Source: Betaproteobacteria bacterium
GTDB taxonomy: Bacteria; Pseudomonadota; Gammaproteobacteria; Burkholderiales; SG8-39
Direction: 5' to 3'
Assembly (NCBI GenBank): GCA_016867955.1
Contig: VGIE01000089.1
Span: 1 to 7,890, forward strand
Length of the DNA stretch: 7,890 bases
Notes under the pieces: model-generated
Told to the model about the DNA's origin: nothing
The model's input: only the letters and a program-made list of their open reading frames with translations
The model's database searches: none
Program-made: the position numbers and the translations under genes
Shown: positions 1-6,576 of the stretch, one piece after another
How positions within the stretch are numbered: the first letter of the stretch is position 1
How the letters are laid out: each line of letters opens with the position of its first letter

Positions 1-1243
1 CTATCATGTAGGCCTCGGAGGCCGAGAACACGAACTTGCCGCTGGTGATGTCGACCTGCCCGCCGCCGAAGTTCACCGCGTAGAGGCCCTTCTTCACCGA
101 CTTGATGATCTCCGCCGGGTCCTTGTCGCCGTTCAGCATGTAGGTGTTGGTCATGCGCGGCATCACGATGTGCGCAAAGGATTCGCGCCGGCCGTTGCCG
201 GTGACCGGCACACCCATCAGGCGCGCGTTGAGCGTGTCCTGCAGGTAACCGCGCAGGATGCCGTCCTCGATCAGCGTGGTGCACTGCGTCGGGTTGCCTT
301 CGTCGTCCATGGTGAGCGAGCCGCGCCGCCCTGCGATGGTGCCGTCGTCGACCACGGTCACGCCCTTCGAGGCGACGCGCTTGCCGACGCGGCCGGCGAA
401 GGCCGAGCTGCCCTTGCGGTTGAAGTCGCCCTCGAGGCCGTGGCCGATGGCCTCGTGCAGCAGGATGCCGGGCCAGCCCGGCCCGAGCACCACGGTCATG
501 GTGCCGGCGGGCGCGGGGCGCGCCTGCAGGTTGACCAGCGCCTGCGACACGGCATGCTCGGCGAACTCGCCCAGGCGCGCATCGGTGAAATAGCCGTAGT
601 CGCTGCGCCCCCCGCCGCCCGCGGAACCCTGCTCGCGGCGGCCGTTCTCCTCGGCAATGACCTGCACCGACAGGCGCACCAGCGGGCGCACATCGGCGGC
701 CATCAGGCCGTCGGAGCGCGCCACCATCACCACTTCGTATTCGCCGGCCAGCGAGGCCATCACCTGGGTGACGCGCGCGTCCCTGTCGCGGCAGAGCTTC
801 TCCAGCTTCTCCAGCAGGCGGACCTTGTCGGTATCGGCAAGCGACGCCAGCGGATCGACGCCGGGATAGAGCACACGACCGGGCGCGCGGCTGCTGGCGG
901 CAACCGGCCTGGCGTTGCCGCCCCGGCTGGCGATGGCGCGCGTCGCTGCCGCCGCGTCGGCCAGCGCCGGCATGCTGATCTCGTCCGAATAGGCGAACGC
1001 GGTCTTCTCACCGCTGACCGCGCGCACGCCCACGCCCTGGTCGATGCTGAAGCTACCCGACTTGACGATGCCCTCTTCGAGGCTCCAGCCCTCGTGGCGC
1101 GTGTACTGAAAGTACAGGTCGGCATGGTCGAGCCGGTGGGTCAGCATCGAGCCGAACACGCCGGCGAGCTTGCCGGTCTCGAGGTTGTTCGGTTCGAGCA
1201 GGAAGGTATTGGCGGCGCGGAAGAGCGGATCGGGTGCGTTCAT
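1..1243 (-). CDS. tldD: Metalloprotease subunit TldD (C-terminally cut by window edge)
   Basis: TldD pairs with TldE/PmbA to form a cytoplasmic zinc protease that degrades unfolded peptides; in E. coli it matures microcin B17 and acts on the antitoxin CcdA. Translating the minus strand from ATG 1243 gives 414 codons open to the window edge. The family's HExxxH zinc motif is intact as HEAIGH at residues 263-268, within LLHEAIGHGLEGDFNRKG. Other family blocks are IDQGVGVRAVSGEKTAFAY near the N terminus, ADVRPLVRLSV in the middle, and NARLMGVPVTGNGRRES and GGGQVDITSGKFVFS near the end. E. coli TldD has about 481 residues, so roughly 67 are missing here, including the region of the cysteine that completes the zinc site. 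The start is firm: an in-frame TAA lies at 1274-1276, and no other start codon lies between it and the ATG. The Shine-Dalgarno is weak. It follows nit after 111 bases. TldE is not in the window. Confidence 0.97.
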   Translation of the reverse strand, partial: MNAPDPLFRAANTFLLEPNNLETGKLAGVFGSMLTHRLDHADLYFQYTRHEGWSLEEGIVKSGSFSIDQGVGVRAVSGEKTAFAYSDEISMPALADAAAATRAIASRGGNARPVAASSRAPGRVLYPGVDPLASLADTDKVRLLEKLEKLCRDRDARVTQVMASLAGEYEVVMVARSDGLMAADVRPLVRLSVQVIAEENGRREQGSAGGGGRSDYGYFTDARLGEFAEHAVSQALVNLQARPAPAGTMTVVLGPGWPGILLHEAIGHGLEGDFNRKGSSAFAGRVGKRVASKGVTVVDDGTIAGRRGSLTMDDEGNPTQCTTLIEDGILRGYLQDTLNARLMGVPVTGNGRRESFAHIVMPRMTNTYMLNGDKDPAEIIKSVKKGLYAVNFGGGQVDITSGKFVFSASEAYMI

Positions 1244-1248
1244 GGCGC

Positions 1249-1258
1249 GGTTCGAACC
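1249..1258. repeat. Perfect 10-base palindrome in the tldD ribosome-binding region
   Basis: GGTTCGAACC is its own reverse complement and ends five bases upstream of the tldD ATG, where a Shine-Dalgarno sequence would normally lie. The only SD-like bases, AGG, overlap its upstream edge about 13 bases from the ATG. It is too short to form a stable hairpin alone; it could be a protein-binding site or chance. Confidence 0.4.
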
Positions 1259-1298
1259 TGAAAGGATGTGGGGTTATTGCAGACGGGGACTGCGGTTC

Positions 1299-1304
1299 AT
1301 TCTA
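1299..1304 (-). promoter_or_regulatory. Candidate -10 box for tldD
   Basis: On the minus strand this reads TAGAAT, five of six matches to the sigma-70 -10 consensus, about 55 bases before the tldD ATG. The hexamer 17 bases further upstream (AAAGAG, plus-strand 1322-1327) is a poor -35, although an A-rich run precedes it. The extended string TAGAATGA recurs before glnE at 6499-6506, which modestly supports both as promoter elements. It could let tldD be transcribed separately from nit. Confidence 0.35.
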
Positions 1305-1312
1305 CTCTGCGC

Positions 1313-1338
1313 CGGCGCGGCCTCTTTTTCTCGCGCCG
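1313..1338 (-). other. Stem-loop in the nit-tldD gap
   Basis: Seven-base arms CGGCGCG (1313-1319) and CGCGCCG (1332-1338) flank a 12-base loop that is A-rich on the transcribed minus strand. The hairpin lies 17 to 42 bases after the nit stop codon. No U-run follows it in the transcript, so it is not a typical intrinsic terminator. It might protect the 3' end of an upstream mRNA or simply reflect local GC richness. Confidence 0.3.
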
Positions 1339-1354
1339 ATTCTCCAGCGCCTGC

Positions 1355-2251
1355 TCATTTCACGCGGCGATGCTCCAGCGCCGGCAAATGGCCGCGCAGC
1401 TTCGCCGTGCGCGCGCGGTCGACTCCGGCCACCACCACGCCCTCGCCGGTGTCGCGCTCGGCGAGGATCACGCCCCAGGGATCGATGATCATGCTGTGGC
1501 CATGGGTGCTGCGGCCGTTGGCGTGCCGGCCACCCTGCGCCGGGGCGATGACGTAGGCGAGGTTCTCGATGGCGCGCGCGCGCAGCAGCGGTTCCCAGTG
1601 CGCCTTGCCCGTGATCGCCGTGAAGGCAGATGGCACCCAGATGATGTCGGTGGGGCCGAGGGCGCGGTACAGCTCGGGAAAACGCAGGTCGTAGCACACC
1701 GACAGGCCCATGCGGCCGAAGGGCGAGTCGAAGGCGACCGGCTGCGTGCCCGGCATGATGGTGCGGCTCTCCTCGTAGCGCTCCCTGCCGTCATCGAAGC
1801 CGAAGAGATGGATCTTGTCGTAGCGCGCCACGCGTCGGCCGGCGTCGTCGTACACCAGCACGGTGTTCATCACCTTGTCCGGGTCCGGGCACACCAGCGG
1901 CACCGTGCCCCCCACCAGCCACACCCCGTGGCGCGCCGCGGCATCGGCGAGAAAGGACTGGATCGGGCCCCCGCCCTCGGGCTCGCGCACCGCCACCTTG
2001 TCGCTGTCCTTCATGCCGAGGATGCAAAAGTACTCGGGCACGCCGACCACGCGGGCGCCCTGTGCCGAAGCCTCGGCGATCAGCGCATCGGCGCGCCTCA
2101 GGTTGGTGTCGACATCCGGCGTGGACACCATCTGGACTGCCGCGATCTTGAACCTGGGGGCCGTTTCGAATCCATTCGAAACGTCCCCCGGGGTCGGGGA
2201 GGATGAGGGAAGTTTCCCCTCATGTCCTTGATTTCCTTTTTCCCCGCTCAT
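1355..2251 (-). CDS. Nit1-type carbon-nitrogen hydrolase, deaminated-glutathione amidase-like
   Basis: A complete 298-residue nitrilase-superfamily amidase, expected to be cytoplasmic. The Glu-Lys-Cys triad is visible: E73 in VPEYF, K146 in RYDKIHLF and C186 in the nucleophile motif SVCYDLRFPELYR; E161 fits the usual second glutamate. The C-terminal run PSAFTAITGKAHWEPLLRAR, then GRHANGRSTHGHSM, DPWG and a final HLPALEHRR, closely resembles Nit1, which hydrolyses deaminated glutathione, a transaminase side product, in metabolite repair (E. coli counterpart YbeM). The substrate is inferred; omega-amidase (Nit2-like) activity is the main alternative. ATG 2251 is supported by GGAG seven bases upstream, and no other in-frame start precedes the first core strand (FKIAAVQM, residues 34-41). 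Odd: about 33 residues come before that strand, far more than usual, encoded by two inverted repeats. The gene starts 34 bases after the yhdP stop. Confidence 0.94.
   Translation of the reverse strand: MSGEKGNQGHEGKLPSSSPTPGDVSNGFETAPRFKIAAVQMVSTPDVDTNLRRADALIAEASAQGARVVGVPEYFCILGMKDSDKVAVREPEGGGPIQSFLADAAARHGVWLVGGTVPLVCPDPDKVMNTVLVYDDAGRRVARYDKIHLFGFDDGRERYEESRTIMPGTQPVAFDSPFGRMGLSVCYDLRFPELYRALGPTDIIWVPSAFTAITGKAHWEPLLRARAIENLAYVIAPAQGGRHANGRSTHGHSMIIDPWGVILAERDTGEGVVVAGVDRARTAKLRGHLPALEHRRVK
2156..2189. repeat. Near-perfect 34-base inverted repeat inside the nit N-terminal codons
   Basis: Arms CGTTTCGAAT (2162-2171) and ATTCGAAACG (2174-2183) are exact reverse complements around a two-base CC centre. 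Beyond one mismatched pair (2161/2184) the symmetry continues with GGGGG (2156-2160) against CCCCC (2185-2189), so 15 of 16 positions pair. Read on the minus strand it encodes part of GDVSNGFETAP in the nit N-terminal extension. Either strand could fold into a strong hairpin. It resembles a REP-like palindromic unit, but whether it is repeated in the genome cannot be seen here. Confidence 0.85.
2203..2223. repeat. Second inverted repeat in the nit 5' coding region
   Basis: ATGAGGG (2203-2209) and CCCTCAT (2217-2223) are exact reverse complements around seven bases that can add a wobble pair and an A-U pair. In the nit transcript this hairpin forms at about codons 10-17, just before the larger inverted repeat at 2156-2189. 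With the start codon at 2251, both lie where a structure could affect early translation elongation. Confidence 0.6.
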
Positions 2252-2258
2252 GCGCTGG

Positions 2259-2262
2259 CTCC
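2259..2262 (-). promoter_or_regulatory. Shine-Dalgarno of nit
   Basis: GGAG on the minus strand sits seven bases before ATG 2251, a standard spacing. It decides the start of the nit gene and shows that the unusual N-terminal extension is very probably translated. Confidence 0.7.
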
Positions 2263-2285
2263 ACTATTCCGCAATGCGTCTGCAA

Positions 2286-5200
2286 TCACTGGTTGGTTCC
2301 CGCCGCGACATCCTTGGGCGTCTCCACCTTGGTGCGCGTGACCTTCGGGTCGCTCCAGGTCCCGGTGACATCGTATTCCACGGAGAATATCTGTCCCAGC
2401 GGATCCTTCAGCAGCCGCTGCAGCAGCGTGGCGCCGAGGCCCAGGATCGGGTTGGCAAGGAAGAAGCCCGCGATGGTCGAGGCTCCGTCGCCCACGGAAG
2501 GCACCACGCGCATCTGCAGGTTCTGCGTCTCCTTCGCCAGGTCGATGGTGCCCTTCATGTTGACTAGCGCCGATGCGCCCTTCATGCGGAAATCCTGTGT
2601 CGTCAAGATGCCCTTGGACACGTTGGCAGTGCCACCCAGCGTGTCATAGGAAAACCCCTCGCGGAAAAGATCGCGCAGGTCCAGCGTGACCAGCGACTGC
2701 AGCGAGAGCACGCCCAGCAGCTTGGCGATGCCCGGATCGGCCTTGAGGAACTGCCCCTTTTCGGAGGTCAGTGACAGGTTGCCGGTGAGCGTGCCGTAGT
2801 CGAGGCTCTGCGGGTTGCCGGCCCAGCCGATCTTGCCCTCCATGCGCGCCGTGCCGCCCTGCAGCACCTTGGCAAAACCCATGCGGTCGAGGTACTTGCC
2901 GGCATCGCTGACTTCGAGCCTCAGGTTGACGATGACGCTCGGTCGCGCCGCCCAGGACTGCCACACGCCGTCCACCGCCAGCGTGGATTCGGGCGTGGTC
3001 AGCTGCAGCTTCTCGATGCGCCACTCGCGTGCTTCGGCATTCGTCGCCAGCACTTCCAGCCGCCCGAGGTTCCTGTTGCGCATGACGAAGTCCGTGGCCA
3101 CGATGTCGAGCGCCGGAAGTTCGCGTTGCGGCGCGGCGGTCTTCGCGGCCGGGGGTTCGTCGGGCGGCACGACGGGCCGGTCGTCGGGCAGCGTGAGGTG
3201 CTTGAGCCTTGCCTGCACCCGACCGCGGCCCTCCGGGCGCCACTGCACTTCGCCGGCGAACTCCTTCGCCTCGACCGTGCCGCCCCACTGGCCGGCGCGC
3301 TGGGCCACGCGCAGGACAAGGTCATTGAAGCGCTTTCCCGTCACGTCAAGTGCGCCGATCTTCAGGTTGATCGCGCTGAGGGCCGGCAATGACACTGCCG
3401 GCGCGGACGAAGCCGGCGTGCCTGCGCCATCCCCCAGCGCCGCCTGCCAGCGCTCCACTTCCAGCACCGGCAGCGAGCCGGATACCACGACGCCGGGCCG
3501 CTCGGGCAACGTCATCGCCTCGTTGACCGCCACGCTGCCGCGATCGACCGTGTACGCCTTGCCATCACCCCGCCGCAACAGCAGGGCGCTCATCCGCGCC
3601 GGACCGGCGCCCGCGCCGGTCCCCGCTCCCGGCCCCAGGGACAGCGCGATGGCGTCACCGCGCGCCGGTATGCGCAGCGCAGGAAAGCGTTTCGCGAGCT
3701 CGGCGTCGGCGCTCACGGCACGTTCGATGTGCAGCGCCAGCGCTTCGGCAGCCGGCTTGCCCAGCGGCGGCGGCAGGTCGATGGCCACGCCCTGCAGGTT
3801 CGATTCGACGACGAAGTCCACCGCGCGCTTGCGGATCACGATGTTCCCGCGCCAGGGCGCTGTGCCGCTCACGTGCGACATCATCGGCAGCTCGAACGCG
3901 CGGCGCAGCGCGGCGATGTTCGCATTGCCCTGCGCGCCGAGCACCAGCGCGCCATCGGCGCGCAGCTGCCCGGATACGGTAACGCTGCCGCCCAGCAGTT
4001 GTGCGGTGACCCCGCGCATCGCGATTCCGGTATCGGAGAAGTCCACGCGCCCGTTCGCCTGCGTGAGCGGCGGCAGGTCGTCGATCGTGACCTGGTTGTT
4101 CTGGAACAGGTAGTTGCCCGCCACGCGGGTCGCGCGCAAGTTCCGGATCGGCAGGTCGATGCGGATCTGCAGGCGGCCGCTGCCGGTGGCGCGCAGATCC
4201 TGCGTGGCGCCTTCGACCAGCCTCGCCACGGGCGAAGTCTCTATGAAACGCAGGAATTCGCTTGTGGCGCCTTCGGCCTGCCCTTCAACGGTAAGCATCT
4301 CGTTGCCGTGGAAGAGGTCGGGGATGCCGGCGCGCACGTTTACTGCACGCGCGTTGAGGACGTTGGCGCGCTGTGCCAGCACCTGCAGGCGCAGACCGTC
4401 GAACAGGATGTCGCCCACCGCTGCGGACACCGGCGGCCAGCCCTCGCCGTAGCTGAACTCGGCCCCGGTAAACTTGGCGGACACCTGGAAGATGCCATCC
4501 GTCTGCGTGGCAAAGGGAAAACGCGCGAGGTCCCCCTTCAATCGCAGCTGCGCATCGTTCACCCGGCCGGCCAGCAGCCCGGCATTCAGGAAGTCGCGCA
4601 CCGGCGCATTCAGGTTGGGCACATAGCGCCAGGCGCGCCGCGCATCGGCGCGCGGGAACTGCCCGGTCAGGTCGATCAACCCCGGGCTGCCGGCGCTGCG
4701 CGCGTAGGTGCCCGACAGGCTGCCCGCAAGGTCAGCATTGGCGAACGCCAGCTGCTTGAGCGTCAGCTCGAGCTTTTCCGCGCCATGACGCCAGCCGATC
4801 TGTCCGCCCAGGGTTTCGAACACCGGGCGTGATTCGGCCAGGATGTCGGGCAACTCGAGCGCCGCATTCTTCGCTGCCAGCACGACGCTGCCGGATTTCT
4901 CGCTCGCCTCGGCCGTGCCCGACAGGTTGGCGAAGCCCGGCCAGCCGTCATTGGCGCGTGCCCCGAGCGCCTCGAAACGGCTGCGAAGGCTGTACTGCCG
5001 CGGCTGCTCTGCCGCCCCGGTCCATGCGTACTTGAGGTCAAACACGCGGCCGCGCGGCTCGGTCTCCGCCAGGCGCTTGCGCACCGCCGGTGGAAACGGC
5101 AGGAACTCCGCGATGCGTGCCAGCGATTGCAGTTCGAGCGAGTCGGCGCTGAATTCTCCGCGCTCGCTGCCGCCGCCCTTGCCGTCGCCCGACGCCTCCA

Positions 5201-6404
5201 GGCGCAGGGCGAAATCCGCCGGCGCCAGCGCCACGCCGCCGCGGGTGCGCAGCGCAACCCGGCGCCCGAAGACATCCCGCGTGGCGCGGAACGCCTTGGG
5301 CTTCGTTTCGCCCGGCAGGCTGTCGCGGGCGTCGGATACCTCCGTGCGCGACTGCCGCGCGCCAAGGCGCCCATGCAGGTAGTCGAGTTCCAGCAGGGGC
5401 AGGTCCGGCGCGGCTCGAGCGGCCACGCGGGTCAGCGTCACGTCCGCCGTCACGTCGGTGACTTGCAGGCGCGCGAAGTCGAGCCACAGCCGCACCCCGC
5501 CATGCCCGGAGCGCACTTCGACGGGATAGTCGAACCACTGCCGCCACGCGGCCAGATCGGCGTAGTCGAGTTCAGCGAAGAGGCGGCCTACCCATTCGCT
5601 GGGTTGCGTCAGGCTGCTGCCGCGCAGCTCGCCGCGCATATCGAGTGCGGAGGCCAGTTCGCGCGCAGTCACCGCACGCAGCGCGAAGCGGTGCAGTTCG
5701 CCGCTGTTGCGCACCAGCAGGCTGACGCTCGAGAGTTCGAGCCGTGGGGCCCGCCGCAGGCCGTCGTCCCAGGCAATCCGCCCGTCGCGAATCAGCACGG
5801 CGCGCTGCGCCAGCAGCCAGTCGGAAAATCCCGGCCCCTGGTCGCCGCTGCGCAATTGCATCCCCGCCACGAACAGCCGGCCCTCGGCATCGCGCCGCAC
5901 CTCCAGGTCGGGACGGTCGAGCGTGAGCGACTCGAAACGCAGGCCGCCGTAGAACACCGAAGACCACCCCACTACCGCCTCGATGACCGGCAGCGACAGC
6001 GCCAGGCGCCCCTCGCGGTCGTGGATGCGCACGTCGGCGAGACTGATCTCCGGCCGCAGGCCCTCCCAGCCAGCCTGCACCGTTCCGATGGTGACGCGCT
6101 CGCCCACGGCCTCGGACACCGCGCGCTCGATTGCCTCTGAATACTGCCCGATGTTCGGCAGCAGCCAGTAGCGCAGCCCGAGGAATGTGCCGGCAAACAG
6201 GAAATACAGCGCCACCAGCGACCAACCGAGCAGTGCCAGCGCACTGCGCCAGCGCGGGTGCCGCGCCAGGTTGTTCTCGATGGTCTGTTCGGCGGCATGC
6301 TCGATCCTGATTGCCGCATCGCCCACCGCAGCAAGCGCATCGCCCAGCCCGGTATGCACTGCAGCCTGCGGATTCTCGCTTGCCGTCTTGTTCCGGTCGT
6401 TCAA
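2286..6404 (-). CDS. yhdP: YhdP, large AsmA-like inner-membrane phospholipid-transport protein
   Basis: A complete protein of up to 1372 residues (E. coli YhdP has 1266). YhdP, TamB and YdbH are AsmA-like proteins thought to bridge the periplasm and carry phospholipids to the outer membrane. One membrane anchor is visible at about residues 54-76 (ALALLGWSLVALYFLFAGTF), followed by a long beta-rich periplasmic body. Blocks matching E. coli YhdP include AWRYVPNLN (591-599, DUF3971 region), DLPPPLGKPA (876-885), KGQFLKADPGIAKLLGVLS (from 1216) and LFREGFSYD (1246-1254), in the AsmA-like C-terminal domain. A Gly/Ala stretch near 920-935 and a Pro-rich stretch near 1080 look like loops or linkers. 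The 5' end is uncertain: codon 1 as drawn is TTG, with only a weak GGCGA-like SD; GTG at codon 16 is an alternative, and the first ATG is far past the anchor. The frame is open upstream to 6498. First of the yhdP-nit-tldD row. Confidence 0.93.
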   Translation of the reverse strand: MNDRNKTASENPQAAVHTGLGDALAAVGDAAIRIEHAAEQTIENNLARHPRWRSALALLGWSLVALYFLFAGTFLGLRYWLLPNIGQYSEAIERAVSEAVGERVTIGTVQAGWEGLRPEISLADVRIHDREGRLALSLPVIEAVVGWSSVFYGGLRFESLTLDRPDLEVRRDAEGRLFVAGMQLRSGDQGPGFSDWLLAQRAVLIRDGRIAWDDGLRRAPRLELSSVSLLVRNSGELHRFALRAVTARELASALDMRGELRGSSLTQPSEWVGRLFAELDYADLAAWRQWFDYPVEVRSGHGGVRLWLDFARLQVTDVTADVTLTRVAARAAPDLPLLELDYLHGRLGARQSRTEVSDARDSLPGETKPKAFRATRDVFGRRVALRTRGGVALAPADFALRLEASGDGKGGGSERGEFSADSLELQSLARIAEFLPFPPAVRKRLAETEPRGRVFDLKYAWTGAAEQPRQYSLRSRFEALGARANDGWPGFANLSGTAEASEKSGSVVLAAKNAALELPDILAESRPVFETLGGQIGWRHGAEKLELTLKQLAFANADLAGSLSGTYARSAGSPGLIDLTGQFPRADARRAWRYVPNLNAPVRDFLNAGLLAGRVNDAQLRLKGDLARFPFATQTDGIFQVSAKFTGAEFSYGEGWPPVSAAVGDILFDGLRLQVLAQRANVLNARAVNVRAGIPDLFHGNEMLTVEGQAEGATSEFLRFIETSPVARLVEGATQDLRATGSGRLQIRIDLPIRNLRATRVAGNYLFQNNQVTIDDLPPLTQANGRVDFSDTGIAMRGVTAQLLGGSVTVSGQLRADGALVLGAQGNANIAALRRAFELPMMSHVSGTAPWRGNIVIRKRAVDFVVESNLQGVAIDLPPPLGKPAAEALALHIERAVSADAELAKRFPALRIPARGDAIALSLGPGAGTGAGAGPARMSALLLRRGDGKAYTVDRGSVAVNEAMTLPERPGVVVSGSLPVLEVERWQAALGDGAGTPASSAPAVSLPALSAINLKIGALDVTGKRFNDLVLRVAQRAGQWGGTVEAKEFAGEVQWRPEGRGRVQARLKHLTLPDDRPVVPPDEPPAAKTAAPQRELPALDIVATDFVMRNRNLGRLEVLATNAEAREWRIEKLQLTTPESTLAVDGVWQSWAARPSVIVNLRLEVSDAGKYLDRMGFAKVLQGGTARMEGKIGWAGNPQSLDYGTLTGNLSLTSEKGQFLKADPGIAKLLGVLSLQSLVTLDLRDLFREGFSYDTLGGTANVSKGILTTQDFRMKGASALVNMKGTIDLAKETQNLQMRVVPSVGDGASTIAGFFLANPILGLGATLLQRLLKDPLGQIFSVEYDVTGTWSDPKVTRTKVETPKDVAAGTNQ
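3601..3622. repeat. Perfect 10+2+10 inverted repeat within yhdP
   Basis: GGACCGGCGC (3601-3610) and GCGCCGGTCC (3613-3622) are exact reverse complements around a CC centre, inside the codons for the Gly/Ala-rich stretch GAGTGAGAGPAR (about residues 928-935). The geometry equals that of the core of the nit palindrome at 2162-2183, but the sequence differs. In such GC-rich low-complexity coding DNA it may be accidental. Confidence 0.6.
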
Positions 6405-6429
6405 CGCGTCGCCGTTCAGAATGGGCCGG

Positions 6430-6442
6430 CTGCACAGTGCAG
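6430..6442. repeat. 13-base odd palindrome upstream of yhdP
   Basis: CTGCACAGTGCAG has six-base arms around a single central A. It lies about 26 bases before the TTG proposed as the yhdP start and within the probable leader of that gene. A one-base centre does not suit an RNA hairpin but fits a DNA site for a dimeric regulator. No regulator is recognised. Confidence 0.35.
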
Positions 6443-6498
6443 GTTCGCCGCAGGTGGTTGCGCCCCGCTCCAGGAGCAGCCGGCACCGGGCTTGGCCT

Positions 6499-6504
6499 TA
6501 GAAT
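6499..6504 (+). promoter_or_regulatory. Candidate -10 box for glnE
   Basis: TAGAAT matches five of six sigma-70 -10 positions, 72 bases before the glnE ATG. No good -35 is seen 16-18 bases upstream (6475-6482 is GC-rich). The same TAGAATGA string precedes tldD on the other strand. The box also creates the in-frame TAG (6499-6501) that limits glnE upstream. Confidence 0.4.
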
Positions 6505-6519
6505 GATGCCAACAGCAGC

Positions 6520-6525
6520 ATTTTA
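6520..6525 (-). promoter_or_regulatory. Candidate -10 box for yhdP
   Basis: On the minus strand this reads TAAAAT, five of six matches to the -10 consensus, about 115 bases before the proposed yhdP start. The -35 position (plus 6543-6548) is G/C only and does not match. It faces the glnE box at 6499-6504, so the two predicted transcripts would overlap briefly at their 5' ends. Confidence 0.3.
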
Positions 6526-6550
6526 CCCGCAACGCCCCGGCCCCGCCCCC
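6526..6550 (-). other. Potential G-quadruplex motif in the yhdP/glnE intergenic region
   Basis: On the minus strand there are four G-tracts of five, four, four and three bases (6550-6546, 6544-6541, 6538-6535, 6528-6526) separated by loops of one, two and six bases, which fits the usual G3+N1-7 pattern. It lies directly upstream of the TAAAAT box proposed for yhdP and in the template strand of the glnE leader. Folding is a prediction from pattern only. Confidence 0.5.
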
Positions 6551-6576
6551 GCAATTACATCCTGTTGCACGCACAC

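Noticed and set aside
106..110. Cys-x-Cys pair in GlnE (residue numbers 106 and 108)
   Set aside because: A lone pair of cysteines in the N-terminal helical part, without further ligands, does not support a metal or redox site.
196..210. 7+1+7 inverted repeat TGCCGGT/ACCGGCA in tldD
   Set aside because: It falls in the codons for the conserved VPVTGNG motif and is explained by amino-acid and codon constraint.
170..1261. 363-codon open frame on the plus strand opposite tldD
   Set aside because: It overlaps a clear TldD reading on the other strand, has Arg/Ala/His-rich composition typical of antisense frames in GC-rich DNA, and shows no recognisable domain.
1313..1338. Intrinsic terminator after nit
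   Set aside because: The U-run required after the stem is absent; the A-rich run lies in the loop.
1268..2206. 312-codon plus-strand open frame opposite nit
   Set aside because: Shadow of the nitrilase-family gene, whose catalytic motifs read on the minus strand; the composition is of antisense type.
3729..4832. Long plus-strand open frames opposite yhdP, including 2815-4113 and 5127-6140
   Set aside because: No domains, skewed composition, and full overlap with the well-supported YhdP frame.
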